Source: JL08 sp963765555
GTDB taxonomy: Bacteria; Pseudomonadota; Alphaproteobacteria; Rhodobacterales; Rhodobacteraceae
Assembly (NCBI GenBank): GCA_963765555.1
Contig: CAVXWX010000004.1
Span: 186,001 to 250,000, forward strand
Direction: 5' to 3'
Length of the DNA: 64,000 nt
Of this stretch, positions 1-8,854 are shown piece by piece. The notes beneath the pieces were generated by a model, which saw nothing but the letters and a program-made list of their open reading frames with translations, was not told the DNA's origin and did not search any database. The first letter of the stretch is position 1. Each line of letters opens with the position of its first letter. Both the position numbers and the translations under genes were made by a program.

Positions 1-718
1 CGCCCATATCGTTCAGTACGGTCACCTTGTCCTTACCGGCCTTCATTTCCTGCGCCACGGTTTCAAACTCGTCCGCCAGCGACGGATAACTGGCATGCAG
101 TTCCTTGGCCACGCGCACAATACACTGGTCCAGCGACTGGCCCGCTTCGATACAGACCAGCATCATGTCCAGCGCGTCCGGAAAACCCGATGTGATTTCC
201 TCTTTGCGCGCGTCGACCCGCCGTGTCACCCAGTACTTGGGCAGCATGTACCCGATCCCGCCCGGTGCGATCGCATAGATCATCATCTTTTGCGTGCTCA
301 TGCCTTCGCCACCGCCCAGAACGGTCACGTAAATGACACCCGCCAGCAGGCCCAGAATGCCTAAAGCAAACTGCGCAAAGTGGAAAAACCGCACAGCATC
401 CTTGGTCTGATAACCGGCCTGACGCAGTGTGAGCTGCATTGCCGACAGATCGGCCACGTCTTTGGGTTCCAGAAACCCTGCGAATTTTTCCAGTTTTTCG
501 TTGCGGCCGCCCTGGCGCAGGCGTTCACGCTTGTTGGTTTGCTCTTTGGGTGCCTTGATCTGGCGTTTAAGCTTGTCCAGCGGGTCTTCGCGCTGTTGCA
601 GCATCAACGGCACGGCCAGCATGATCATCAGCAAACCCACCACACCGATGGCGATCAGCGGGCCGAATTCGCCCAACGAGTCTGTAAGGAAGGTTTCGAT
701 CTGTCCCAAGAATTCCAT
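1..718 (-). CDS. tadC: TadC-type pilus assembly membrane protein (partial)
   Basis: Inner-membrane platform protein of the Tad (Flp pilus) secretion machine, related to GspF/T2SSF proteins. The reading frame is open from the ATG at 718 to the window edge, so the C-terminus is missing. An N-terminal membrane segment (about residues 18-40, rich in Val, Leu, Met) is followed by a charged Lys/Arg/Glu stretch, a second hydrophobic pair and the start of the cytoplasmic T2SSF domain. It is the last visible gene of the minus-strand tad operon, 12 bases after tadB, and TadB and TadC are expected to form the platform together. The family call rests on position and membrane/T2SSF layout. Confidence 0.85.
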   Translation of the reverse strand, partial: MEFLGQIETFLTDSLGEFGPLIAIGVVGLLMIMLAVPLMLQQREDPLDKLKRQIKAPKEQTNKRERLRQGGRNEKLEKFAGFLEPKDVADLSAMQLTLRQAGYQTKDAVRFFHFAQFALGILGLLAGVIYVTVLGGGEGMSTQKMMIYAIAPGGIGYMLPKYWVTRRVDARKEEITSGFPDALDMMLVCIEAGQSLDQCIVRVAKELHASYPSLADEFETVAQEMKAGKDKVTVLNDMG

Positions 719-730
719 AGTCCCGCTCCC

Positions 731-1694
731 TCAGACTTTGATATCGGTCAGGACGCGCATCACCATCAGGTTGGCGGCCAGAAAGATGCCCACGACGAAA
801 CAGGCCGGAATAAACCACGGGTGATCGCGCACTTCGTCATAATAGTTGGGATCACCGATGTTGATCACGATCAGCGCCACAATCGGAAACGCCGACAGAA
901 ACTTGCCCGACCATTTCGCCTCGGCGGTGATCGCCTTGACGCGCCGGAACAGGCGGAACCGGGCGCGGATCACCTTGGCCAGACCGGCCAGAATTTCCGC
1001 AAGGTTACCACCCGACTGCTGCTGGATCGTCACCGCAACCGCCAGAAAGCGAAGGTCTTGCATATCAAGGCGTTCGGCCATGTCTTTCAGCGCCTCGCCG
1101 ATTTCGCGGCCATAGGCGGCTTCGTCGGAAATTACGCCAAATTCGGTGGCCAGCGGATCTTGAACCTCTTTCGCGACAATCTGGATCGCCGATGAAAACG
1201 GATGCCCGACCCGCAAGGACCGCACCATCAGTTCAACCGCATCGGGCAATTGTTCCTCGATCATACCCAGCCGTTTGCCGGCCTTGTGCGAAACCCAGAA
1301 ATACACCGCCCCGACGCCAATGCCGATGGACAGCAGGGCGCGCACGGGCGGTTTCTGTTTCGGTGCCGATGGACAGTCCAACAAAGGCGACGGCTGCCAG
1401 CCCGGCCATGATCGTCATCAACTGTTTGGGCGAAAATGCGATCGCGGCCTTTTGCGCCTTGTCCGCCAGCAACGAATACAGCGGAATGGTGCGTGATTTC
1501 ATATGCTGCTGCATTTCCTTGCGCAGCTTGGCCAGTACTTCCTCGCGCCCCGCTCCCTTTTCGAGCATTTCCAGACGGCGGTTGACGCGGCTGTTCAGGC
1601 TGATGGATTTGCCGAATGCCACAAGGTACAGGCCTTCGACCAGCACCAGAACACCGACAAAAATCAGGCCATAAATAATTGGTTCTGCACTCAT
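731..1694 (-). CDS. tadB: TadB pilus assembly platform protein, frameshifted
   Basis: Partner platform protein of TadC in the Tad machine. The N-terminal part (frame from 1694) has a membrane anchor and a basic linker. The C-terminal part (a different frame, ending at 731) has the T2SSF domain and two C-terminal membrane helices. The frames meet near 1345-1360, where the antisense run GAAACC seems to hold one base too many; removing one A joins SIGTETE to PPVRALLSIG and gives about 320 residues, the normal family length. The neighbours cpaF and tadC are intact, so a consensus error is more likely than a dead gene. A real frameshift cannot be excluded. Confidence 0.85.
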
Positions 1695-1705
1695 TGTTCT
1701 GGTCC

Positions 1706-3154
1706 TTATTCGGCTGCGATGGGTTCAAAAATCTGCGGTGGCAGATCGTAGCCCCACATCCGGAAACGTTCTGAATAGTGGCTGCGCACACCGGTGGCTG
1801 TGAAATGCCCGATAATCTTGTTTTCGGGGGTCAGGCCGACGCGCTGGTAGCGAAAGATTTCCTGCATCGAAATCACTTCGCCTTCCATACCGGTAATTTC
1901 TGTAATCGACGTCATGCGCCGCGACCCGTCCTGCAAACGCGAGGCTTGCACAATCAGGTTCACAGCCGATGAAATCTGGGAGCGGACGGCCTTAAGTGGC
2001 ATTTCGATACCCGCCATCGCGATCATGTTTTCCAGACGGCTGACACCGTCGCGGGCGCTGTTGGCGTGAATGGTGGTCATCGATCCATCGTGGCCGGTGT
2101 TCATCGCCTGCAGCATGTCGATCACTTCTTCGCCGCGCGTTTCACCCACGATGATCCGGTCGGGGCGCATCCGCAGGGCGTTTTTCAGACAGTCGCGCGG
2201 GCTGACTTCGCCTTTGCCTTCCACGTTGGGCGGGCGGCTTTCCATCCGGCCAACATGGATCTGTTGCAGCTGAAGTTCGGCGGTGTCTTCGATCGTCAGG
2301 ATACGTTCGGAATTGTCGATAAAGCTGGACAGCGCGTTCAACGTGGTCGTTTTACCCGAACCCGTACCACCCGATACGATCACGTTCAGCCGGCAGGCCA
2401 CCGCCGCCTGAAGATAGGCGGCCATTTCTTCGGAAAACGCGCCAAAACTTACCAGATCGTCGATGCCCAGTTTGTCTTTTTTGAACTTCCGAATGGACAC
2501 AAGGCTGCCATCCACCGCAACCGGCGGCACCATGGCGTTAAAGCGCGAACCGTCTTTCAAACGGGCGTCAACATAGGGGTTGCTTTCGTCCACGCGCCGG
2601 CCTACCGCGCTCACGATCTTGTCGATGATCCGCAACAGGTGGCGTTCATCCTTGAACGTCACCTCGGTCAGTTCCAGTTTACCCGCGCGTTCCACAAAAA
2701 TCTGTTGCGGCCCGTTGACCAGAATATCGTTGACGGTTTCGTCTTTCAGCAGGGTTTCCAGCGGTCCCAGGCCGGTCACTTCGTCATACAGTTCCTGTGT
2801 CAGCGTCAGCCGGTCTTCGCGGTTCAGAACGATGCCGCGTTCTTCCAGAACCTCGGCCGAAATCGAATTGATCTCCTGGCGCAGGTCTGCTTCGGTCGCG
2901 TGTTCAAGGGCTGCAAGGTTCAGGTTGTCCAGCAGGGCGCTGTGCAATTCCAGCTTGATTTCGCCCATACGTTCCTTGCGCTTGCGTTCTTTATCAAGCG
3001 GTGCCGCCTTGGCGGGTGCTCCCGTGTTCGGCTTGCGCATGGAAACCGGGGCTGGCTTGGCCGGTTGTGCGGCGGCAATGTCAGTTATGTTTGATGCGGG
3101 TTCGGCACCGGGTTTGCCGGGTGCCGCTGGTTTTTTATACTTTGAAAACATCAC
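1706..3154 (-). CDS. cpaF: CpaF/TadA secretion ATPase
   Basis: Hexameric cytoplasmic ATPase that powers Flp pilus assembly and retraction (GspE/VirB11 superfamily). The 482-residue product has a low-complexity Pro/Ala/Lys leader (about 1-60), then the N-terminal domain, then the RecA-like core. Walker A is GGTGSGKTT at 262-270, the Walker B region is DRIIVGETRG near 332-341, and the His box TIHANS is near 361. The gene lies 18 bases after cpaE and 11 before tadB, in one operon. The long disordered leader before the conserved domain is typical of CpaF. A start two codons either way is possible. Confidence 0.95.
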   Translation of the reverse strand: MMFSKYKKPAAPGKPGAEPASNITDIAAAQPAKPAPVSMRKPNTGAPAKAAPLDKERKRKERMGEIKLELHSALLDNLNLAALEHATEADLRQEINSISAEVLEERGIVLNREDRLTLTQELYDEVTGLGPLETLLKDETVNDILVNGPQQIFVERAGKLELTEVTFKDERHLLRIIDKIVSAVGRRVDESNPYVDARLKDGSRFNAMVPPVAVDGSLVSIRKFKKDKLGIDDLVSFGAFSEEMAAYLQAAVACRLNVIVSGGTGSGKTTTLNALSSFIDNSERILTIEDTAELQLQQIHVGRMESRPPNVEGKGEVSPRDCLKNALRMRPDRIIVGETRGEEVIDMLQAMNTGHDGSMTTIHANSARDGVSRLENMIAMAGIEMPLKAVRSQISSAVNLIVQASRLQDGSRRMTSITEITGMEGEVISMQEIFRYQRVGLTPENKIIGHFTATGVRSHYSERFRMWGYDLPPQIFEPIAAE

Positions 3155-3172
3155 TATCGCCCCTGTTCATGT

Positions 3173-4426
3173 TCACGCGGCCTTTGCGTCTGATTTGTCG
3201 GCGTCCTGACCAAGCTGGTGCAACGAGGCCGCCAGTTTGGCGATTTCCTTGCGCAACGGGTTCTTGGCGGCCGACAAGGCCAGCGGCAATCCGTGGTCAG
3301 CGCCCTGCGCCACCTGTTTGCCACCGTCCGGCAATTGCAAATCAATCGAAATACCCAGGCTCTCGGCCAGCCGTTTGACCCGGCTCTTGCCGTTCAAGTC
3401 GGTGAATTTCGGTGCCCGGTTCAGTGCGAAACGCAGCTTTTCGAACGGCAATTCTTCCGATTGAAGCGCGCGTTTCATGCGCAGGACATTCTGCGCAGAC
3501 CGCATGTCCAGTTCCAGAGTGGCGAAATAAACATGTGCGGAATGCAGCAGGGTTTCCGACCATTGCACCAGCGTCGAAGGCATATCGACGATCACGTAAT
3601 CAAAGTGGCGCCGCGCGATTTCGATCACGCGGTCGACGTCTTCGGATGTGATCAGGTCCAGCGGGACCAGGTCGGCCGGCGCTGTCAGAACCTGAAGCTT
3701 GTCTTCATAGCCTTGTATCGCATGTCCGAACACCTCGTCGTCCATGTTCGCGGTTTCCGACAACATTTCCAGAACCACTTCACGGCGCGGCAAATCCAGA
3801 AAGGTCGCCACCGATCCGAATTGCAGATCCAGATCCAGAATACAGACTTTGGGCGGGTCTTCCTTGGTGACTGTCGCCAGTTCCCACGCAAGATTGACGG
3901 CAAGGGTCGTTGATCCCGTTCCACCGGCAAGGCCGTGCACAACGATAAGCGCACCTTCCTTTGAATCGCCGTTCGAATTCAGCGCTTTTCCTTGCGTTTC
4001 AACTGCCACCGCTTGCGGTTCGGGGGCGCGCACGCGATCAATGGCGGCCTGTAACTCGTTTTCAGGAAGCGGGTAGGGCACGAATTCGTCCGCGCCCTGA
4101 CGCAGCAACTGGTGCAGCGAGGCGGGCGTGACATCTTCGGCAATCAGGATGACCTTGATATCCTTGGCCTTGGCGCGGGTGATGATCTCGCCCATGAGAA
4201 CAAGGTTGTCCTCGTCCGAATCGTCAATTGCCAGGGCAACGAATTCCAGTTTGTCCGCGTCCGGCTGGGCGAAAAAGGCCAGCGCCTCGGCAAAGCCAAG
4301 ATCGCCCCAGTTTTCCCCAAGCGCCAATTCCATATCTTCGATCAACAGATCAAAATTCTGGACATCGCGGCTGACGGTGCAGGCCACGATCGGGTTTGTT
4401 TCAGGTTGCGGCATTATGCTGCTCAT
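3173..4426 (-). CDS. cpaE: CpaE/TadZ pilus-localising ATPase-like protein
   Basis: MinD/ParA-superfamily protein that places the Tad machine in the cell. Residues about 10-130 resemble a receiver-like atypical response-regulator domain; residues about 158-400 form the MinD-like ATPase. The P-loop at 165-174 reads GLAGGTGSTT: it keeps the glycines but lacks the lysines of the usual KGGxGKT loop, as is common in the TadZ group. ATP may therefore be bound without normal hydrolysis. The gene sits between the OmpA lipoprotein gene and cpaF. A 208-base gap with a hairpin separates it from the upstream gene, so it may also have its own promoter. Confidence 0.93.
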   Translation of the reverse strand: MSSIMPQPETNPIVACTVSRDVQNFDLLIEDMELALGENWGDLGFAEALAFFAQPDADKLEFVALAIDDSDEDNLVLMGEIITRAKAKDIKVILIAEDVTPASLHQLLRQGADEFVPYPLPENELQAAIDRVRAPEPQAVAVETQGKALNSNGDSKEGALIVVHGLAGGTGSTTLAVNLAWELATVTKEDPPKVCILDLDLQFGSVATFLDLPRREVVLEMLSETANMDDEVFGHAIQGYEDKLQVLTAPADLVPLDLITSEDVDRVIEIARRHFDYVIVDMPSTLVQWSETLLHSAHVYFATLELDMRSAQNVLRMKRALQSEELPFEKLRFALNRAPKFTDLNGKSRVKRLAESLGISIDLQLPDGGKQVAQGADHGLPLALSAAKNPLRKEIAKLAASLHQLGQDADKSDAKAA

Positions 4427-4514
4427 TGCCTTACGTCCTTCTTTGAAAAGGACGGCGCAGGGCAGGGCAAGGCAGCTAAATTGCGCCGTTGCATATGCGG
4501 TCTACGATCGTCCC

Positions 4515-4533
4515 CGTCCGGTTAACCCGGACG
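4515..4533. terminator. hairpin between ompA-like gene and cpaE
   Basis: CGTCCGG and CCGGACG form a perfect 7-bp stem with a 5-base loop in the 208-base gap upstream of cpaE. No strong T-run follows on the minus strand, so it is better read as an attenuator or RNA-processing hairpin than as a proven terminator. Confidence 0.4.
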
Positions 4534-4634
4534 CAACTCTCCTATTGGGACGAATATCGCGGACAATCTGGGCAAGAATGGGGCCAAAAAACCCCAATTG
4601 TAGGGTTTCTTGGGACGATCATAGAAAAAAGACG

Positions 4635-5285
4635 TTATTGTCCAGACTGGAAGTCGTCGACGCTGGTGCCGGTCAATTGTGTCGGCGGCACGGCGCTTGC
4701 GATGTATTCGCGATAGATGATTTGTGCATATTTACCATCCAGAACAGTCGGATGGCGTTTCACAAACCCGGATACTTCCGTCACGGTGCGCCGGTTCTGG
4801 CGCTCGGGGCCTTGCGACATGATCACCAGTTGGGTTTCGCCAAAGGATGATACGGCTTCAAGTCGCGACCGGTTGATGCCTTGCGACGACAGATAGGACA
4901 CAACTGCATTCGCACGCCGCAAACCCAACGATTTGTTGTAGCGGTTGCTGCCAACCGCATCGGTGTGGCCGTAAACGCGGAACCGCACTTCGGGGAATTG
5001 GCGGATCCAATTGGCTTGCTGGGTCAGGATCGCGCGGGCCTGTTGGTCCAGCTGCGAGCTGTTGAACTCGAAATTGACGGTCGAATTCACTTCTGATGCA
5101 AACCGGGTGGCCAGATTGAAGGCAAATTGTTCTTCATCTGAATGGACCAGCGTATTGTTCAGGGTCGGCTGGCCGAAATTGCCTTCGTTCAGAAAACTCC
5201 CGGCTTCGTTGTCACACGCTGCCAGCAATGACATCCCGGCCAGTAGGCTGACCGCCGATACAGTGTTTTTCATCTGTTTCCGCAT
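4635..5285 (-). CDS. OmpA-family lipoprotein of the tad locus
   Basis: Predicted outer-membrane lipoprotein of 216 residues with a C-terminal OmpA/Pal peptidoglycan-binding domain. The N-terminus has a signal peptide ending in a lipobox, LLAAC, with the acceptor Cys near residue 24. The OmpA-like domain spans about residues 65-180 and includes the YGHTDAVGSNRYN segment typical of the peptidoglycan-binding loop. It starts 4 bases after the stop of the secretin gene, which implies translational coupling. Tad loci of this family often carry such a protein here (a TadD/CpaD-like position), probably anchoring the secretin to the wall. A start at the internal Met, 12 bases later, is also possible. 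Confidence 0.85.
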   Translation of the reverse strand: MRKQMKNTVSAVSLLAGMSLLAACDNEAGSFLNEGNFGQPTLNNTLVHSDEEQFAFNLATRFASEVNSTVNFEFNSSQLDQQARAILTQQANWIRQFPEVRFRVYGHTDAVGSNRYNKSLGLRRANAVVSYLSSQGINRSRLEAVSSFGETQLVIMSQGPERQNRRTVTEVSGFVKRHPTVLDGKYAQIIYREYIASAVPPTQLTGTSVDDFQSGQ

Positions 5286-5289
5286 TGTC

Positions 5290-6729
5290 TCAATCCATCA
5301 CATAGCCATAAGAGCCGCTGAAGTCCTGTTTGGCAACTTCGCCTGCCGCACCGGTTGTTGGGGTGCGTTTGTTTCCGGCTGTCCGGCCGAACAGGAACAG
5401 GTCGCTTTCAGTGGGGGGGGTTACCCTGTCGGTTGGCAGGGCAATTGCCTCGCCGCGGGTCGGTGTGACCAGATGCGCGGTGACAATAATCACAAGTTCC
5501 GTCTGGTTGCGCTGGTAATCGGCGCTGCGAAACAGCGATCCCAGAACGGGAATGTCACCCAGCCAAGGCAGCTGGGTATTGTTGTCCTGGAAATCATCCA
5601 GCAACAGGCCCGCAATCGCAAAGCTTTCCCCATCCCGGATTTCAACCGTGGTTGATGTTTCGCGGCGGGTAAAGGCGTCGATTTCGAAACCGTTGACCGA
5701 AAACCCGTTGCTTGGGTCGATCGCAGATACGGCCGCGCCCATTTCAAGGTTGATCAGGTCGCCATCCACAACGCGCGGGATAAAGTTCAACTCGATCCCG
5801 AAAGGCTTGAATTCAACGGTGATCTGGTCGTTATCCTGTGCAATCGGCACCGGATATTCGCCACCGGCAAGGAATGTGGCCTCTTGCCCTGACAACGCGG
5901 TCAGGTTCGGTTCAGCCAAGGTGCGAACCATCCCTTTTTGTTCCAGCGCTTCGATCAGGATACCCACCTGTGTCGACCCGGCGTTAAAGCCAAAGAGGAT
6001 CGCACCGGCGTTTTCGTTGGACACCGGCGTGTTTCCCGCCAGCGAGTTTGCGATGTTAATGGCGTTGTTGTTGACGCCGTTACCACCGGAAAGCCCCAGA
6101 TCGCCACCAAAGGCCGTGCCACCCAATGCAACAGAGCTGCTCAGGGATTTGGAAACGGACCGGTTCATCTCGGCAAAGCGCACTTTCAGCATCACTTGCT
6201 GAACACCGCCAACGCTCATCAGGTTGGACACCCGTTCCGGCGCATAGCGTTCCGCCAGATCAAGGGCACGTTGCAGGCGGGCGCTGCTTGAAACAGTGCC
6301 CGACAGCACGATGCCGTCATTTGCGGTGCGTACTTCGATTTTTTCGCCCGGCAGGATCTGCCGAAGACGCTCTTTGAATTCGCTGACATCCGCAGCAACG
6401 CGGACATCGACATTGGTGATCAACTGGCCACCGGCGTCGAGCAGCGTCAGTGTCGTCAGACCCGGCGATTTACCCAACACATATATAGTGCGGTCCGACA
6501 AAGACGAAATGTCGGCGATGCCGGGGTTGGCGATGCTCAATTCGGAAAACGGAACGTCACTTTCCACGACAACGGCCCTGTTCATCGGAACGCTCAGGAT
6601 CGTTTCAACGCCCTTTTTAACCACACGCAGATTTTCCGCCTGCGCGCTCGTCGGTAGGGTAAGGGCCGCAGGCACAATACCAACCGTCAGGCCCAAAAGA
6701 GCCGCTTTCATAAATCTATCAATTTTCAT
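5290..6729 (-). CDS. cpaC: RcpA/CpaC outer-membrane secretin
   Basis: Outer-membrane channel of the Tad pilus (type II/III secretin family, BON-type N-domain). I place the start at 6729 because GGAGAGG precedes that ATG at good spacing, while the longer frame upstream has none; this also gives a clean signal peptide ending near SAQA. Periplasmic N-domains occupy roughly residues 30-190 and the secretin beta-domain about 220-430, containing the VPIAQDND and NFIPRV segments. A short Ser/Thr/Gly tail follows. It is downstream of cpaB across a gap with a GC-rich hairpin, and is followed directly by the OmpA lipoprotein gene. Confidence 0.93.
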   Translation of the reverse strand: MKIDRFMKAALLGLTVGIVPAALTLPTSAQAENLRVVKKGVETILSVPMNRAVVVESDVPFSELSIANPGIADISSLSDRTIYVLGKSPGLTTLTLLDAGGQLITNVDVRVAADVSEFKERLRQILPGEKIEVRTANDGIVLSGTVSSSARLQRALDLAERYAPERVSNLMSVGGVQQVMLKVRFAEMNRSVSKSLSSSVALGGTAFGGDLGLSGGNGVNNNAINIANSLAGNTPVSNENAGAILFGFNAGSTQVGILIEALEQKGMVRTLAEPNLTALSGQEATFLAGGEYPVPIAQDNDQITVEFKPFGIELNFIPRVVDGDLINLEMGAAVSAIDPSNGFSVNGFEIDAFTRRETSTTVEIRDGESFAIAGLLLDDFQDNNTQLPWLGDIPVLGSLFRSADYQRNQTELVIIVTAHLVTPTRGEAIALPTDRVTPPTESDLFLFGRTAGNKRTPTTGAAGEVAKQDFSGSYGYVMD

Positions 6730-6882
6730 GTGACCTGCCTCTCCGATCACGCCTCGTTTGCGGGTCTTTGATGCCCACGATTACCGGCACTCTGCGTCAG
6801 TTTCGATTTTATTGCAAGAATCAATGGGTTCACTGCGAATGTTTATGTGGATAAGTGGCAACAGACCCCCCAAACGCAACAA

Positions 6883-6901
6883 CGCCCGGCGGGGCCGGGC
6901 G
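6883..6901. terminator. GC-rich hairpin between cpaB and cpaC
   Basis: CGCCCGGC and GCCGGGCG make a perfect 8-bp stem around a GGG loop, in the gap after the cpaB stop. On the minus strand it is followed by TTGTTG rather than a clean T-run. It could lower read-through from cpaB into the secretin gene. Confidence 0.45.
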
Positions 6902-6924
6902 CTGTCTAGTCCATTGAATTTATA

Positions 6925-7779
6925 TCAGTTTGTGCAAGGGATCGGAATTTCGACAACTTCCGCGCCACGGCGTGTTCTGATGGTACACACTTTCTCGGCT
7001 TCCCTCTGGGCAACCGGCGCTTGTTGTTCGATGCCCAGCAATTTGCGCTGATCAATCTCGATCGACTGGGCGATCGTGTCGTCATCCGTGCCCACCAAAG
7101 ACAGCGACAGGCTGCCGGTGGTTTGCGCTTGTGCCAGCGCGGCCACCTGTTCGGGCTTCACCGCGACCGTCACGGTGCGCGCAATCATCGCTTCGTCCAG
7201 ATTGCCGCCGGTCGACTGGTCGACCGCGATCAGGCGTACGCCGGTTTCGATCAGCTTTGTAATGTCGCCGCGCCCGTCCAGATCATCGCCCACACGGCCG
7301 GTCCAGTACACATCGACCCGGTCACCCGGACGCAGAAAGCCGGAAACGCCGCTCGCCACGTCCACGCGGATGGCATAGGCGCGCATTCCGCGTTCCAGAC
7401 GTGATGTAATGCCCGCATCCTCGCCGGGTTCGGTCACTTTCACCGCCATGATCGCTTCGTCTTTTTCCATGGCGCGCAAGACCACGCGCAAAACGCTGTC
7501 CCCTTTCGAGAACATCTCCTCCATTGTCGAGAACGTGCCTTCGGGAATTGCGTTTTCCGGCCATTTCACGATCCGGACGTCTTCCTTGACGATCGGTTCG
7601 CCGTATTTCAGCGGCCGCTCTGCAACCAGAACCTCGACCGTTGGAACAATATTCTCGCGTGCTTGCCGTTCGACAGCCAGCGCTGTCTGGTAGGCTTGGA
7701 TATAGTTTTTAGCCATGTACACGGCACCGCCGGCCAGGGCCAAACCCACCAATAAGACCAATCCAAAAACCATACGCAT
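6925..7779 (-). CDS. cpaB: CpaB/RcpC pilus assembly protein
   Basis: Periplasmic Tad component that supports the secretin. The start at 7779 is chosen because AGAGG lies just upstream and the protein then begins with a single N-terminal membrane anchor (residues about 2-25); the longer frame adds a non-conserved leader. The 284-residue product has a SAF domain (about 48-115) and the RcpC/CpaB domain behind it, containing RPGDRVDVYW. The protein ends in a Cys-containing tail. It is the first large gene of the operon and lies downstream of the two small pilin-like genes. Confidence 0.92.
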   Translation of the reverse strand: MRMVFGLVLLVGLALAGGAVYMAKNYIQAYQTALAVERQARENIVPTVEVLVAERPLKYGEPIVKEDVRIVKWPENAIPEGTFSTMEEMFSKGDSVLRVVLRAMEKDEAIMAVKVTEPGEDAGITSRLERGMRAYAIRVDVASGVSGFLRPGDRVDVYWTGRVGDDLDGRGDITKLIETGVRLIAVDQSTGGNLDEAMIARTVTVAVKPEQVAALAQAQTTGSLSLSLVGTDDDTIAQSIEIDQRKLLGIEQQAPVAQREAEKVCTIRTRRGAEVVEIPIPCTN

Positions 7780-7938
7780 AACATAACCTCTCTTGAACTG
7801 GGCCGCGTATCGCAACCCATACTGCTTCGATTGTTCAATAGCAGCGAAATGTGGCTAAATCTTGGAACCGCAATGGTTTGGCAATGCCGGCCCGGTGCGG
7901 TGCTATTGTGCAACAGTGCAGTTTGCGCGTTCAATCGC

Positions 7939-7967
7939 AAAAAACGGCGCTAGAATGCCCCGTTTTG
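7939..7967 (-). terminator. rho-independent terminator after second pilin-like gene
   Basis: Read on the minus strand, AAAACGG and CCGTTTT pair across a 12-base loop and run into TTTTTT. It lies about 30 bases past the stop of the 58-residue pilin-like gene and before cpaB, so pilin transcripts probably end here. Confidence 0.7.
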
Positions 7968-7995
7968 AGTGTTTCTTGGTCGGCTGTTCCGATGT

Positions 7996-8172
7996 TCAGA
8001 ACGTCCAGCCCTTCATGAAATTAGCGACAGCATCTGTCAGAACCATTGTTCCGTCGCTCATCGAAGTAAAGATGGCGACAGCCATGGCAACGATGCCGGC
8101 ACATAATACAACCCAGTCGACGGTAACGGCACCGTCTTCATCCCGAACGAACTTTTGAAAACCATTTAACAT
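7996..8172 (-). CDS. small Flp-pilin-like protein, copy 2
   Basis: A 58-residue reading frame starting MLNGFQKFVRDEDG. It shares the block DEDGAVTVDWVVL with the larger pilin-like protein encoded just upstream. A charged N-terminus, a Gly before a hydrophobic helix and the short size match Flp/type IVb prepilins, with processing expected after the Gly. The usual Glu at mature position 5 is Asp here, and the usual Glu-Tyr pair reads Asp-Trp. It lies between two terminators and upstream of the tad operon, so it may be a minor pilin or pseudopilin. No prepilin peptidase gene is in the window. Confidence 0.75.
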   Translation of the reverse strand: MLNGFQKFVRDEDGAVTVDWVVLCAGIVAMAVAIFTSMSDGTMVLTDAVANFMKGWTF

Positions 8173-8245
8173 AATCTTGTCTTTCTTGGCTTTAGCGCAA
8201 AAAACTTGCGGCTATGCTGCGTAGACGGGACAGGAAAGGTAAGAA

Positions 8246-8280
8246 AAAGGCCGCATCCTTCGAACAAGGGTGCGGCCTTT
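8246..8280 (-). terminator. rho-independent terminator after first pilin-like gene
   Basis: AAAGGCCGCA pairs with TGCGGCCTTT over 10 bp. On the minus strand the stem is followed by TTTTTC. It lies 23 bases downstream of the first pilin-like gene and probably gives a short abundant pilin mRNA while limiting the second copy. Confidence 0.85.
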
Positions 8281-8302
8281 CTGATTAGAAATCGACCGTA
8301 GA

Positions 8303-8491
8303 TTAGTCGGCAGCGTTCGGGTCTTGCTTGCCCAGGAACGTCGAAGTTTTCGCGGTCAGGTCTTTGGAACCGGTTTCGATCGAGGTGTAGGCTGCAACGG
8401 CCAGGCCAACAACTGCGGCTGTCAGAACAACCCAGTCAACTGTTACGGCGCCGTCTTCGTCTTTACGGAAGTTTTTGAAAAATTTGATCAT
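8303..8491 (-). CDS. small Flp-pilin-like protein, copy 1
   Basis: A 62-residue protein, start chosen at 8491 because GGAGGG precedes it by 7 bases. It has a basic start (MIKFFKNFRK), the processing-like block DEDGAVTVDWVVL and a hydrophobic helix of about 20 residues, then a polar C-terminus ending in Ala-Asp. This is the architecture of Flp/type IVb pilins, the likely structural subunit assembled by the downstream tad genes. As in copy 2, Asp replaces the fifth-position Glu. A strong terminator follows at once, fitting a highly expressed single-gene message. Confidence 0.82.
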   Translation of the reverse strand: MIKFFKNFRKDEDGAVTVDWVVLTAAVVGLAVAAYTSIETGSKDLTAKTSTFLGKQDPNAAD

Positions 8492-8854
8492 TGTTTGTCC
8501 CTCCAAAGGATCAGGTATTCAGTTACACACTACCTTGTCGTCCGTTTGTGGGCTGTCTCTCTCAGACCCTGTCCGACTTGGTATGCAGTCTTTATGCTGG
8601 GCGAATGGGGCATCAATTTGGCGCAGAACACGGGTTTTTTAAAAAATCCTAAATTATTTGGAATTTGCATTTAACACTCTGAAAACAAACAAAAAGAAAA
8701 TGCAAAAAAATGCATCCGTTGGGGCGCGCTTGGGTTTTTGGGGCACATTAAGGCAAAAATGCCACGTTCAAGGGCCTGAAATGCTGGTTTGAGGGGGGTG
8801 TTTCTGCAATATCGACAGCAACAAAAGCCCAGAGGCAGGGGTAAAACACGCAAA
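8492..8854. other. divergent intergenic region, pilin / lytic transglycosylase
   Basis: About 360 bases with no convincing gene. It is much richer in A/T than its surroundings (8630-8710) and must hold the promoters for the leftward pilin gene and the rightward transglycosylase gene. I could not fix -35/-10 boxes with confidence. Confidence 0.5.

Noticed and set aside
380..1195. 271-codon plus-strand frame opposite tadB/tadC
   Set aside because: Antisense to conserved tad genes; Gln/His-rich composition typical of a shadow frame.
2066..3094. 342-codon plus-strand frame opposite cpaF
   Set aside because: Antisense shadow of a clear ATPase gene.
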